64,000 nucleotides of DNA from Cryptomeria japonica. Lineage: Eukaryota; Streptophyta; Pinopsida; Cupressales; Cupressaceae. Made by a program: the position numbers and the translations under genes. Positions within the stretch are counted from its first letter, which is position 1. Each line of letters starts with the position of its first letter. The notes below the pieces were generated by a model. The model was not told the DNA's origin. It saw only the letters and a list, made by a program, of their open reading frames with translations, and ran no database searches. Where the stretch lies: contig NC_081412.1 of NCBI RefSeq assembly GCF_030272615.1, forward strand, positions 667,538,352 to 667,602,351, given 5' to 3'. Shown one piece after another: positions 42,439-53,225 of this stretch.

Positions 42439-42741
42439 GATTAAATACCTTTTACTACCTTTGGGATGAATGATTGCTTGGAGTGTTCTTGCTTCTTGCT
42501 CGAAATTCCTTAGCTCAGAATCTTCACGCTCTTTGTAGTTTTGAAATCTCGGTGAAATGAAATGTAGTTAAAACCTTGATTTTATAGTGTCTTTTCGCCA
42601 TCTACCACATTAATTGCATGCCGATTAAGTATTCACTTAACATTGTTTGCTAGTAATAAGTAATTTCCAACTTCTTATCTCTAACCGAGGGAATAATAGC
42701 ACATGTGTCAATAGATTGCCAAACCCTCAAAGAAATTTTCT
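42439..42741 (-). promoter_or_regulatory. ORF1-ORF2 spacer with a TATA-like box
   Basis: 303 bp. CACTATAAAATC on minus (42588-42577) lies about 145 bp before the ORF2 start. The following sequence has no ATG until the ORF2 start region, as in a 5' UTR. This could be an internal promoter, but that is inference. Confidence 0.35.
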
Positions 42742-43926
42742 TCAATTAGATGAAGAACTTCCTGCCGATGGAGCACTACTCTGTCCTTCCGGTGAAGCAT
42801 CACTCTGTCCTGCCGGTGAAGCATTGGTTTGTTCTACCGGTGGAGGAGTATTCCTAATATTTAGATAAGCTTTTCTAATCCATTGTTTTGAGAATTCTTG
42901 CTTAACCTCTTCAACTTTTTCTTTACCTTTCAAGCTAGAACTTTTGTTGTCTACCGGTGTTCCTTTACTTCTACAAAATTTAGCAATATGCCCAATCTTG
43001 TTACATGCATAACAAGTTACATTATTCTTCTGAATAGCTTTCCCATAACCTATGCTGGTTTGTGTTCTACATTCATTAGATAAATGTCCAAATCTTCCAC
43101 AAACATAACATCTCACATTCATTCTGCAGTTTTCAAAGTTGTGACCAACTTTGTTGCATTTAGAACATTGACCGGTGGGTATGTTGATATTCTGATAATT
43201 TCTAGATCTACATTCATTTGCTCTATGACCATACTTATTACAGTTAAAACATTTTCCATTGAATTTATAAGCATTAGGTTGTCTTACTGGTTTGATGTGA
43301 TCCTGAGTATTTGCAGTACTGGAGCTTTCACCAACTTCAAAGCCAATTCCAGAAGTGTCACCTTTAGGTTTTTGATTCTTCAGCAAGGTGCCAAGTTCCT
43401 CTGAGATTTTCTTGAATTTTTCTTTATGTTGATTTGCAGTTTCTAGTTCTCTTTCTAAGACTTATTTTTGTCTCATTAGTTCATTTGAGTCATTCTGAGT
43501 ATGCATCAGATCTGTCTTCAACATGTCATTTTCATAGCCAAGTCTTGTGTTCTCATTTGCTGCATCACTTAGTCTTCTGGTCAATTCTTCTTCATTCTTC
43601 TTCATATCCTCAATCTCTTTGCAAAATCTCATAGTCATATCCTACATCTCATTCTTTGTTGTCATGTTCTCTTGTTTCAACTTGCTTATCATATCATTAA
43701 GTGATTCCTTTTCATCATTCTCATTTTGCAATTTTTCACAAAGTTCTCTTCTCTTATTTCTTCCAATAGTAAAATTTTCTTGAAGTGCCTGAATGATATC
43801 CTGAGCTGCTCTTAAATCATCTTCTAGTTTGATATTTTTCAATTTCTCTGCATCATAGTCTGAAAGAGCTCCTTCCAATTGCTTCATCAGATTTTCCATC
43901 TTTACCGGTGTCAAGATCTCCCTCAA
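42742..43926 (-). pseudogene. gag: ORF1 of element 4: coiled coil plus four zinc knuckles
   Basis: The frame starts 30 bp from the primer site; stops TAG 43642-43644 and TAA 43462-43464 break it. The first 170 residues are heptad-rich (coiled coil). Then come four CCHC knuckles: CFNCNKYGHRANEC, CSKCNKVGHNFENC, CYVCGRFGHLSNEC and CYACNKIGHIAKFC. A short Ser/Pro/Gln repeat tail (PAGQSDASPEGQSSAP) follows. The usual Copia capsid domain is not evident, so it is a gag-like nucleic-acid-binding protein rather than a standard gag. Confidence 0.78.
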
Positions 43927-43956
43927 GTTGTTAGGCTTCTAAAAATAGAGGACCAA

Positions 43957-43968
43957 GCTCTGATACCA
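43957..43968 (-). other. Primer binding site of element 4
   Basis: TGGTATCAGAGC on minus is an exact initiator-tRNA-Met type site, two bases from the LTR border (43971). Confidence 0.85.
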
Positions 43969-43970
43969 AT

Positions 43971-44403
43971 TGTTAGGAATCCCACAGATACTAAGAGGGG
44001 GGGTGAATCAATATCTAACCGGTATATAGAATTTCTTAACTTAAAACATGTAGAACAAAATATAACAGTGTACCGGTATGCAAGAAATAATGCAATAAAT
44101 AGAATCAAGAACATCCACATGAAAAGCACACCATAACACAAGGTTTTAACGAGGAAACCCGGTGTGGGAAAAATCTCGGTGGGATTTGTGACCCACAATA
44201 TTCACTCACTGGCCAATAAGAGAATATTACTTACAATAGGGGCCTGCAAATGCAGGAAGGCCAACTGCCTAGAGCTCACTACTCAATGGGAAGTCTCACT
44301 GACTTACAATGAGGATTATAAAAATCCAATATCTTGTACTACTTTACAATAGCATCTTCAATGCCTAATCTAGTACCAGTTGCTACTCTACTGCTTACAT
44401 AAA
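43971..44403 (-). repeat. 5' LTR of element 4, truncated
   Basis: It matches 38140-38573 and then stops abruptly at 44403. The rest of the LTR (about 360 bp) is not seen in the window. Confidence 0.8.
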
Positions 44404-44520
44404 AGATAGATTGATGGATAGATAAAACAATAATGATTTGCAATAAGGTAAATATGATAAGTGATGTGCTAAATTAGAGAGAACAATTTAAGTGAAATAA
44501 TTAACTAGAAAGGAACAACT
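44404..44520. other. 117-bp unassigned spacer
   Basis: AT-rich sequence between the broken LTR of element 4 and the start of element 5. No match elsewhere in the window was noticed. Confidence 0.5.
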
Positions 44521-45571
44521 TGTTGGCAAGAGACACTGTACAGGTTATTAGGTGTTTTCATTGATGGCAACCCAAGTCATTGTACCCATCCACATTGAAT
44601 TATTTGATCGTACCGGAAGTCAGATTGGAGATTTGTTAAAGTCTGACAAGCTAAGAATAAAGCATCTGACATTATTTAGTATTTTTGTCGGTACTTCTTT
44701 CCAAGTTAACATTTTGTGTTGCGGATATGAGGGAAGGTTCCAGTGATGATTGGTGTGCAAGATGGAAGCTTCTGAGTACCAGTTTATGGTTTGATAGTAC
44801 AAAACAACCGACTTGTATGGATAATCATTACGCGGATTAAGTGGACTAAGTTTGGTGATTGTTTTTATGGTCCAAGTATTTTGTCTAAAAATTTTAGTAA
44901 CATGTAATCAATTATTTGGTCTGCAATAGTATTTGTGTTTAGATTTTATCGATAATTTATACTTGTTTCAATAAAGTGTTAAGTTTTCTTGAGCCAACAA
45001 GAAGATGATCTAATATCATGTTGCCGATATATATGGCCAATTTTTTTGATCATTTTGGTGAAGAAAAAGGAGTTAGTGATCAATTATGCCCAGTTTCAAG
45101 TACATGGGATCAAGATTTGTGCTTCGGATCATAACAATGCAATGAAATAAGGCAAGATAAGATAAAGTGTAAAAAGTTTGCATAATGTGCTTCACTAGAA
45201 CTATAATCAGGCATTTGTAGATGTTATTCTTCATTTCAATCAGTCCAATGATCTTTTGTAATTGATTTGTAGTAAATGAGCCTCTCTCTTGAGCAGTGAG
45301 CTACCGGAAGTGATCCTGAATGTATGTGCATTCCCCATTGTAATACTTCTAATAGAGTATACTTATATTGTGGGTTCATCCCCACCATGGTTTTTCCCTT
45401 AACCGGGGTTCCACATACAAAATCTTTGTGTTATGGTGTTGTGGTTATTTGTTTTATGTTCTTGCATATTTATTTTGATTAAATGTATTAAGTGGTTGAA
45501 AGAATAGAAAAAGAATAAAGTTTGCATAACACTAATTCAGTCCCCCTCCTCACTGTTCCTTAATTCCAACA
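44521..45571 (+). repeat. 5' LTR of element 5
   Basis: It runs from TGTTGGCAAGAG to TTCCAACA, with a partner at 63030. The end half shares the block 'attgtgggttcatccccacc' / 'tggtttttcccttaaccggg' with the LTR of element 4 in reverse. Confidence 0.9.
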
Positions 45572-45573
45572 AT

Positions 45574-45585
45574 TGGTATCAGAGC
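45574..45585 (+). other. Primer binding site of element 5
   Basis: TGGTATCAGAGC, two bases after the LTR; initiator-Met type. Confidence 0.88.
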
Positions 45586-45609
45586 CTGGTCCTTGGAAGA
45601 ATTATAACA

Positions 45610-46854
45610 ACTTAAGGAAAATCAAGAAAGTTGTTTCAATAGATTTTTATGGTCTTCAACAACAACTCCTAGTTGCAGTAGATGATATTGATCAGTCCAG
45701 AGCTGAAGTCTAGGAATTGCAGGATAATCTTAAGGATGTTGATAATTTCATTCAATCATTAAAAGGGCAACTAAAAAAGTCCATGGAAAAGAGAAAGGAA
45801 CTATGTAAACAACTAAATTGGAAAGAAAGAAAAATCATGGATGATGGTCACCTAAGTCAAGCCTTGAAAGAGAAGACAAAATAATGTGAGAAGATTGCAA
45901 AAGAGAATGCAGTCATGAAACATGAAATGAAATCTATGGTGATGGGGTTGACCATGGAGATTAAGGGAACAAAGAAGAATGAAGAGAATCTTAATTAGTT
46001 CTTAAAATAAATATTTGATGAATGTCGTAGACTTGATTGTGAGATTGGCCAACTGAAGCTTGACCTGCAAGAATCCAAACACAATTTGGAAGAACTTGAA
46101 AAACAAATTGTCATTCTTAGAAATGAACTTGTGATGGTAAATGAGTATAAGGAAAAGTTCAAAATCAACTCAACTAAACTTTATGTGCTACTTGAAATCC
46201 AGAAGAAGGTAGATAACAAGCAAGGTCTTGGATTTGTGAAAGGTGAAAGCTCTAGATTTGGTCTAAGCAATCCTAAGTTAGAAAATCAGGAGGACAAACC
46301 TAAAACATCTCTGATAAGACAACTTAATGCTCAAAGGTATCCATCTTCAATGGAAATTTCTTTTTTGCAATAAATTCAGTCATAAAGCTATTCAATGCAG
46401 AAGTAGAATGAATCTAAATGGTCCATCTTTCTCTAGTCAATGTTTCAATTGCAATAAGTATGGACATAAATCAAGTGAATGCAAAATTATGATAAATAAC
46501 TCTTTCAATAGAGGGAATGTTAGGTGCTTTGCATGTAATAGGTTTGGTTACATTACGAATCAATATAGATCAAGAGGAAATCAAGTGAATTACACATTTG
46601 GATAGGGAAATGTTGTGTGCTATAATTGCCACAAATTCAGTCACATTGCAAGATTTTGTAGAAGCAAGAATGTGGACAAGAAGGGTCTGACAGACAAAAA
46701 TAGAAGTGTGCAAAAAGATGATAAAGGAAAAGGGAAAGTAGATGTGGATGAGATTAGGAAGCAAATGAACTAGACATGGGTGAAGAAGAGTGAGATTGAT
46801 GCAGGAAAAGGGTCTGCACATGAATCTAGTGATGGAAATTCCTCCAGGAATTAA
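45610..46854 (+). pseudogene. gag: ORF1 of element 5: coiled coil plus zinc knuckles, decayed
   Basis: Heptad-rich coding sequence to about 46200 is followed by CNKFSHKAIQC, CFNCNKYGHKSSEC, a damaged third knuckle (CFACNRFGYITNQY) and CYNCHKFSHIARFC. It has several stops and frameshifts, and the start is unresolved. Layout and knuckle number match ORF1 of element 4. Confidence 0.72.
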
Positions 46855-47280
46855 TTTAAGGCCTCTAGCCTAGGGGGAGATTTTAAGAAAATCATATTCC
46901 CCATGCTAGCAGTTGGTGCCTAAATTTGGCAGGTTGAGAGAAGTTGTATTGGGGCATTGCAAATGAGTTGGAAGTATTTTTGGAAGAAATTAAGGGATAT
47001 TGAAGATTCAAAGAGGAATGTTTGTGAAGTAGTTTGAGAAGACTGGGTATCTAGAAGGTTTAAGGCAAGCACATTTATTACATCAAAAGGTTAGATGTGT
47101 GAACAATAAAAGGAAATTTTACCTTCTCATTTGTCACTTTTCATACTAAGAGAAAGAGAAGGAGCGAGCTCTACAAGTAGATATTTGTGAGATTGAGGCA
47201 TGAAGGCAATTTCATGTGAAACCCTAATACATCGAGAAAGTTATTTTTCTATGAAGCTTGTGAATCTAAAATTTTTGCAA
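46855..47280 (+). other. ORF1-ORF2 spacer of element 5
   Basis: 426 bp without a gene. It has an AGGGGGAG purine run near 46872 and a TATA-like AATAAAAGG about 175 bp before the ORF2 start. Confidence 0.45.
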
Positions 47281-49263
47281 ATGGCTACACCATTGGTTGT
47301 TGACATCACTGAAAGATCTCATCCAAAATTCAAGAAGCGCCCCTTCAAATTGATAGAGGTAGATCCACTAGGTGTATTTTCTTCAGTTCTGCATGGAGTT
47401 CTTCATGTTGAAGACATTAGGGCTTATATTCATGCAAATTTTGAGGAACTACAGATCTCATAGTTGTTGAATCTATATTTTAATAAGCTATTAGGAGACA
47501 ATTTCAAGCTTAAGTTAGAATTTAGGGTGTTGGAGGAGAATAAAATGAATGGGTCTGGTATGTGTTGAGTAGAATTCATGTTGAATTCATGTGGTTAAGC
47601 AAGCCATTCATGATCACCAAGAACACAATCAGGGTTACAACTGGTTTAAGCTCATCCAGTGGCTTGCCTATGCTGAAGTATATGAAGAATCAACTTGTTA
47701 CTGATGCAACCAGATTAAACTTTGATAAGAGGGCTATGACAATTAATGAAATGATTGAGCCTGATGTAAAGTTTTCTTAAATGGTTATTGGTTACAAGAT
47801 CTATTACTCCAGCCAGCAAAATTTTGTATCTGGTATTGCAATCTATGCAACTTATTAGATGATTAAGGAGAATACAGAGTGTGATTTGTGTGAGTCATTG
47901 TGAAGCCAACTAATGGAGAATCTAGCTAAGATAAAGCATGGGGGCTTCACTTAGTGAACCTGGGTTATAGCACATGAGTTCATGGCATACCAAAGAATCC
48001 CCCTATTTTCAAAAAATATTGCCCTAAACTCATTTTTTTTTCACCCCCTCCTAATACATAGCCTGAATTAAAAGCCCCCTATTTTCACCAGATATTATAT
48101 TTTTTAATAGCCTGAACTAAAAGCCCCCTATTTTCAGCAATAGGCAATATATGGTACCCTCATTTTTTGGATATTAAACCCCCCAATATGAATGCACATG
48201 ATATAATATTGCCTATCCAGTGAAGCCCCTACGAGATAAAGAAGGATAAGAAGAATGCATTCAAGTTTGACACTCTGGTCTTGTGCTTGTTCTTTTACTT
48301 CATGGATGAGGTTTTGGGAGTTGGAAATGTTCAATGGACAAATGACAAGCCAATGGTTGTTCAGATCAAGGAACGTTTATATAGCATTGGTGATAGTAAG
48401 GCCCAAAAAACTGCTCTTTACGGTTACTTCAAAAAATTTTAAAATTTAATGTAGGCTAGGGAAAGGATTCATAAATCAATTGTTGATAAGTACAAAGACA
48501 ATATGTTTTATGGTTGAGATTGATCAGTGATTGATGGAAGCGGTGGAACTAGGAATAATTTGGATCGTGCCTATGGGGTATGAAGTTGATGCACAAATAC
48601 TAGAGATGTATGTTAGACATTTGTTGAGTAAGTCAATTGATACTTTAGATCCTAAGAGATTTGGTACCTTTGTAGAGAAAGACTTGCAATTGCATACTCA
48701 ATTGAAGAGACCAGAAATAGTAAGGAAGGTAACAAAATATGTAGAGGAATATGTAGAGAGCATTGGCATTTTAAAAGAAGCGGTCAGGGAAGCTAGGAAG
48801 AAAGCAAAGCAAGCTACAAAGGAGAAACCATTCAAAGTTGAAACAACTAGTCTGAAAATCTCCTCCACCAAATCAAGATAAACCAAAAGCTTTGCACACT
48901 CCTATGGTTCTCCTAAGCCACCAGTATTGAGAAATCACAAGCTAAATCATCCAACAAAGAAGGAAAGAGAAAGAAAGCTAACAACACAAGGGTGTATGCC
49001 ACTATTGGGGATGATGAAGAGATAGAGTCAAATTAAGCTATGAAGAAGATAAAGACCAAGGGCACAAAAGAATCAAGAGTCTCTAAGGACAAGCCCTTTG
49101 GAGAAGAAAAAGTAAGTGAGAAAATGAAGATAGATTCAGACAAACCTGGTATGTCAGCCAATGATGTTGAAAAAGCTATAACTGTTCAAGGTAATTTGAA
49201 GCCACTTACTGAATTTTATAATAAGTATGATGATGTTGGTAAGAGGATACTTGAAGAAGCCAT
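47281..49263 (+). pseudogene. ORF2 of element 5, first part
   Basis: It starts MATPLVVDITERSHPKFKKR and continues with VLHVEDIRAYIHANFEEL, parallel to the start of ORF2 in element 4. It is broken by stops (for example 47461) and by the MITE at 47937-48233, and cut at 49263 by element 6. It continues at 61277. Confidence 0.7.
47937..48233. mobile_element. hAT-like MITE, 297 bp
   Basis: Terminal inverted repeats are CATGGGGGCTTCACT and CGTAGGGGCTTCACT (second read on minus), with 8-bp duplications AGATAAAG at 47929-47936 and 48234-48241. There is no coding capacity. Inside, the block 'aaaagccccctattttca' occurs twice. Removing it and one duplication restores alignment with ORF2 of element 4 at LGKIKKDKK. 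An 8-bp duplication with CA-type ends fits hAT. Confidence 0.82.
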
Positions 49264-50035
49264 TGTATATGGTGAAAATGGAAACAACAATATTGAAAGA
49301 CTAAATGAATTCAACCACAAAACCCTAGCCTAACAACAACAAAGATCCACCATAACATATGAAGATAACCTAAGACAAATGCAAATCAACAAAATCACAA
49401 AGATTATACCATCACATATCCACTAGGGTTTGAATCTCTATTCTTCCTATCTCCATTGATCTTGCTTGATATATTTTCTCTCAGATTTTATGTGTGCACA
49501 AGAGCTCAACAAAGAATGAAAATGTGGTTGCAAGTAGGCTTAATCGCATATGAAAGTTCGAATACTAGAATGCTTGGAGGTGATTGATAATGAAGGAAGT
49601 ATCTCCTTATATAGAAGACACTGTGGGAAATGGAGAGATAAGATTGAGAGGTGTAAAAGGTAAATGGTCGACTAAGATTAGAGGGTAAGTAGAGGAAATA
49701 ATAAAATAATGAGAGGGGAGGTAGTGTAGGAATTAAGAGATGAATGACATGTGTCATGGGTAGAAAAGGATAATGAATTAATTAAATAAATAAAAATTTA
49801 TTTAATTAATAGAAGAAGTGGGATCAATTAAATAAATGAAATATTTATTTAATTTGGGAAAAGGACTATTTAAATAAATAAATAAATATATTTATTTAAA
49901 TGAGGAAAAAGGCTTCGAAGAGGATAAACAAATTAATTAAATAAAATATTCATTTAATTAATAGAATAATTAGGCTAAAATAATTAAATAAATAAAAATA
50001 TTTTTAATTAGACAAGACAATTTTAGGTGTCCACA
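49264..50035 (-). repeat. 3' LTR of element 6
   Basis: It matches 60533-61276. It holds a TATATAAG box on minus (49606-49613) and repeated AATTAAATAAAT blocks (49775-50015). Confidence 0.9.
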
Positions 50036-50049
50036 TTTTGCCCCTCTTT
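50036..50049 (-). other. Polypurine tract of element 6
   Basis: On minus, AAAGAGGGGCAAAA directly precedes TGTGGACACC of the LTR. Confidence 0.8.
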
Positions 50050-51181
50050 GAGATAATGCAACTTGTCGCGTTGTTTCAAAGAAGATAAGATGAACGGATA
50101 CAAAGTTGCCCCAAGATGGGAATGATATGCCCCCTCAAGAGATTGGATGAAAATTTCTGAAAATATCGTAAGCAATCTCTCGATAAGAAAGAAAGGCTAG
50201 AAAGGACTGCCAAGATAGGATAGAGTGACAAAGTCACAAGATAAAGAAGACTGACTCGGGAGACTAGGGCTAGGGTAGTCTATAGGATAGACTGCAAGGG
50301 AAAACATCCTCATTGTCATCCACACACCTAAGAGATCGGAGTGAAGAGAGAGCAGAGAGAAATCAATAGTCAGTAGTGATGGCATTGATGCATAAATTCG
50401 ATCGTGTTCATCGATATCAGAGGCTAGCAAATGCAAGAGAGCTGGTGAGTACCACAAAACCTCCTTGTACCTTGTTGCATTAATTGTTTTCATAAATGCA
50501 TGTCAAGTAGGGAAATTAAAAAAATTCAAGCAAGGGGAAAAATGCTAAGGCATGTCTACATTGGCACCAGGTGCATTTGGGTAGGTTAGGCACTTCTCTG
50601 TCGAGTGTAATCGCGTCTATGATTGTAAAAGAGTCTATATCCAATGCAAGTGCATTTGTGAAATGCAGGCGCATCTATGTAGGGAAAGCACGTCTGTGTA
50701 GAACAAAGGCATGTTTGTGTAATCCAGGCACATCTATGAAATGCAAAAACATCTATGAAGTATGTAAGCGTGTTTGTGTCATGAATGCGCATTTATGTCT
50801 TCAAGGTCGAATCGGCAGTTCTGTGATAAACATATGCTATTGATTGGATAAGTTGCTAAGAGGATACACTCAAGCAAGTCCTCTAGGGAAGACTAGGATA
50901 ATAGATAGGGCCAGGATTGATAATTCTATGATAGAACATACATTGCCAATCAGGAAACTACTCAAGAGGATACAATCAAGTAGAGGCCCTAGGATAGGAT
51001 AGAACGAGGTACTTTGTGATGAACAGGGAGTACCATAGAAATTGAAAATTTTGTGATAGAAAATATGTTGTCAATTGGATTAGGCTAGAATTGAAAATTA
51101 TGTGATAGAATATACGTTGTCAATTGGATAAGCTACTCAAGAGGATACACTCAAATAGGTGCCCTAAAAGATAAAAGGAGC
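50050..51181. repeat. Non-coding 3' region of element 6 with degenerate short repeats
   Basis: Between 50570 and 50810 a unit like GCGCATCTATG/GCACGTCTGTG recurs about every 20-25 bp. Further on, longer irregular repeats ('gaggatacaatcaagtag') lead into the 76-bp array. No gene is present. Confidence 0.6.
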
Positions 51182-51432
51182 ACTTTGTGATGAATGAGAA
51201 GTACCACTAGGATAGAGTGCCATATGATAGATATAAGCACTAGGATAAAAAAGCAACACTTTGCAATGAACAAGGAGTACCACTATGATAGAGTGCCATA
51301 TGATAGATATAAGCACTAGGATAAAACAACAAAACTTTGTGATGAACAAGGAGTACCACTAGGATAGAGTGCCATATGATAGATATAAGCACTAGGATAA
51401 AAAAGAAGCACTTTGTGATGAACATGGAGTAC
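51182..51432. repeat. 76-bp tandem repeat, three and a bit units
   Basis: Starts are at 51182, 51258, 51334 and 51410, exactly 76 bp apart. Each unit contains 'gagtaccactaggatagag' and 'gccatatgatagatataagc'. Confidence 0.88.
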
Positions 51433-51469
51433 CAGTAGGATTGACACAGTTGATTTGCTTGACTATAAG

Positions 51470-53225
51470 AGGACCTACCTATGTTGGAGTCATGGGAGAA
51501 ATTTCCTTCAACTCAGGGATTACTAGTAGAGCTAACATTTGAGGATAGAGCAGCAGTGGAGACCATGGGATTGTGATACATTATCTATATGCCTGAGTTT
51601 CGGGAGAACATGGGATTACTGACTACATTAGTTGAGAGATGGCACTCAAAGACATGAATGTTTCATTTGTTGATGGGTGAGATGATAGTACCTTAGAGGA
51701 TGTATACAAGACACTAAGGATACTGATCATTGGGGAGTTGGTTCCTTACGATTGAGAGGGAGACATGGATGCATTGAGATGAGAGTTTCAGGATCCAGGA
51801 CTGGAGATGAGGGTAGGACATGTGGCTTGGGACACCATAGCAACTACAGGATTAGCGCTAGTGGTGGTACTAGCAGGAGTTATTAGTGGATTCCTCTATC
51901 TAGATAGGGCGACACGAGGGTTGGTTGTGGGATGGGGGAGGACGTTGGAGACATTGGTGACTAAGCACACCAGGTTTGCATGGAGACCTATTTGCTGGCA
52001 CACTTGTATTATGAGTTGCATCATTTTATGTATCTTGGATTAGTAGGATTGGGGTGTGGAGTGACATTACTACAGGTATAAGCATATGAGAAGCTTCTGG
52101 TGACACTACCGATACACTCTAGAGGAAGGGGACATGGGCACAATTATGTACATTTGTATGATATGATTACTTCGCAGCCACGAATTGGGAGGATAGAGTA
52201 TTGGCATCGAGTGATTGATGACGTAGACAATGTAGTATGGAGGCCTTACCTAAATTATGAGGAGTGGGAGGATGACATAGTTGAGCTGCCATATGTGTTC
52301 AGGAGTAGGTATCTGATAGGGTGGACACCATATATTATTGAGCGATAGTTGATTAACAGAGTATGCAGGCAGTTTGGTAGGATACAACGGATGCCATGAG
52401 GTTCAGGGATGTAAGCATGAACAATGACGGATCAGGTGCATGGAGGATGCAAGGATGGATGCTGAGTACAATGCATATTGGGCAGAGTATCCATTTGCAT
52501 GGCTGATGGATCTAGGGGACCCAATAGAGGGTGATGGTGGAGGTGATGGAGATGATAGTAGGGATGGTGGAGGTAGAGGCAGACGGTGGAGGTGAGGTGT
52601 AGTAGTAGAGAGGAGGGTGGCTCAAAGGAGAGATGGCAGAGAGGAGAGGCAGGCTCATGTAGTCAGGGGTAGAGATGGATTACCTTTACACGTGCCAGTA
52701 GCACAAGTTCCCAAATAGGTACAGGGATAGGGACAACCATAGGGACAGGGGGAGGGGGCAAGAGAGGAGGAGGATGAGCTACTATCCTTGAGAGAGATCT
52801 GCCAGGGATAGGAAGATGAGATTCAGGATCTAGAGAGGGATGGGGCTAGGCTCGGGAGACAATTAAGGGACACTGAGCAAAAGAGAGATTAGGCTATTCA
52901 ACACTACAAAGAGGCTGAGGCAACACTGAGGGTAGGCAGGCAGGAAGCAGAGGCCACTGGGGGTGGAGATGGCTATGTTCTACGACTCGGGGAGGAGATA
53001 ACCTACTAGAGAGACATGTATTATGGATTTGTGCCACTAGATCAGTGGGCTAGGAGCTTCTAGAGACCATCGTGAACTATGACGACCACTGGAGAAAGAG
53101 ACAAGAGATAGACATCGATTGGTGGGGTCATGGGTCCTCCACCACCACCAGATAGAGGAGGCAGGAGAGATGATCCTAGGGCCAGGACTTCCAGGGCTCA
53201 GACTCCATCGAGGCCGACTGACTAG
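51470..53225 (+). pseudogene. Plant mobile domain (PMD) pseudogene, antisense in element 6
   Basis: It runs opposite to gag. Visible in shifting frames are LVERWHS, then FHL..GEM and a Leu-Glu-Asp-Val-like stretch (51625-51700). These are followed by the open pieces 51807-52043 (AWDTIATTGLALVVVLAG) and 52100-52348 (YVHLYDMITSQPRIGRIEYW). The order and the ERW...FHLP-GEM pattern are those of the plant mobile domain found in host genes and in gypsy elements. A Gly/Arg/Asp-rich linker and a coiled-coil-like tail follow to about 53225. There are many stops. Confidence 0.62.

Larger units (their letters stand above)
38140..44403 (-). mobile_element. Element 4: pol-less Sirevirus-like (Copia) element
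   Basis: The 3' LTR is at 38140-38935 and a truncated 5' LTR at 43971-44403. Initiator-Met-type primer site TGGTATCAGAGC is at 43957-43968 on minus. Purine tracts follow the Sirevirus style, AATGCCAAAGGGGG-like. Between them are an ORF1 with coiled coil and four zinc knuckles, and a long ORF2. No RT, RNase H, integrase or canonical protease is visible. The right flank and full 5' LTR are missing, so the target duplication cannot be checked. Confidence 0.8.
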
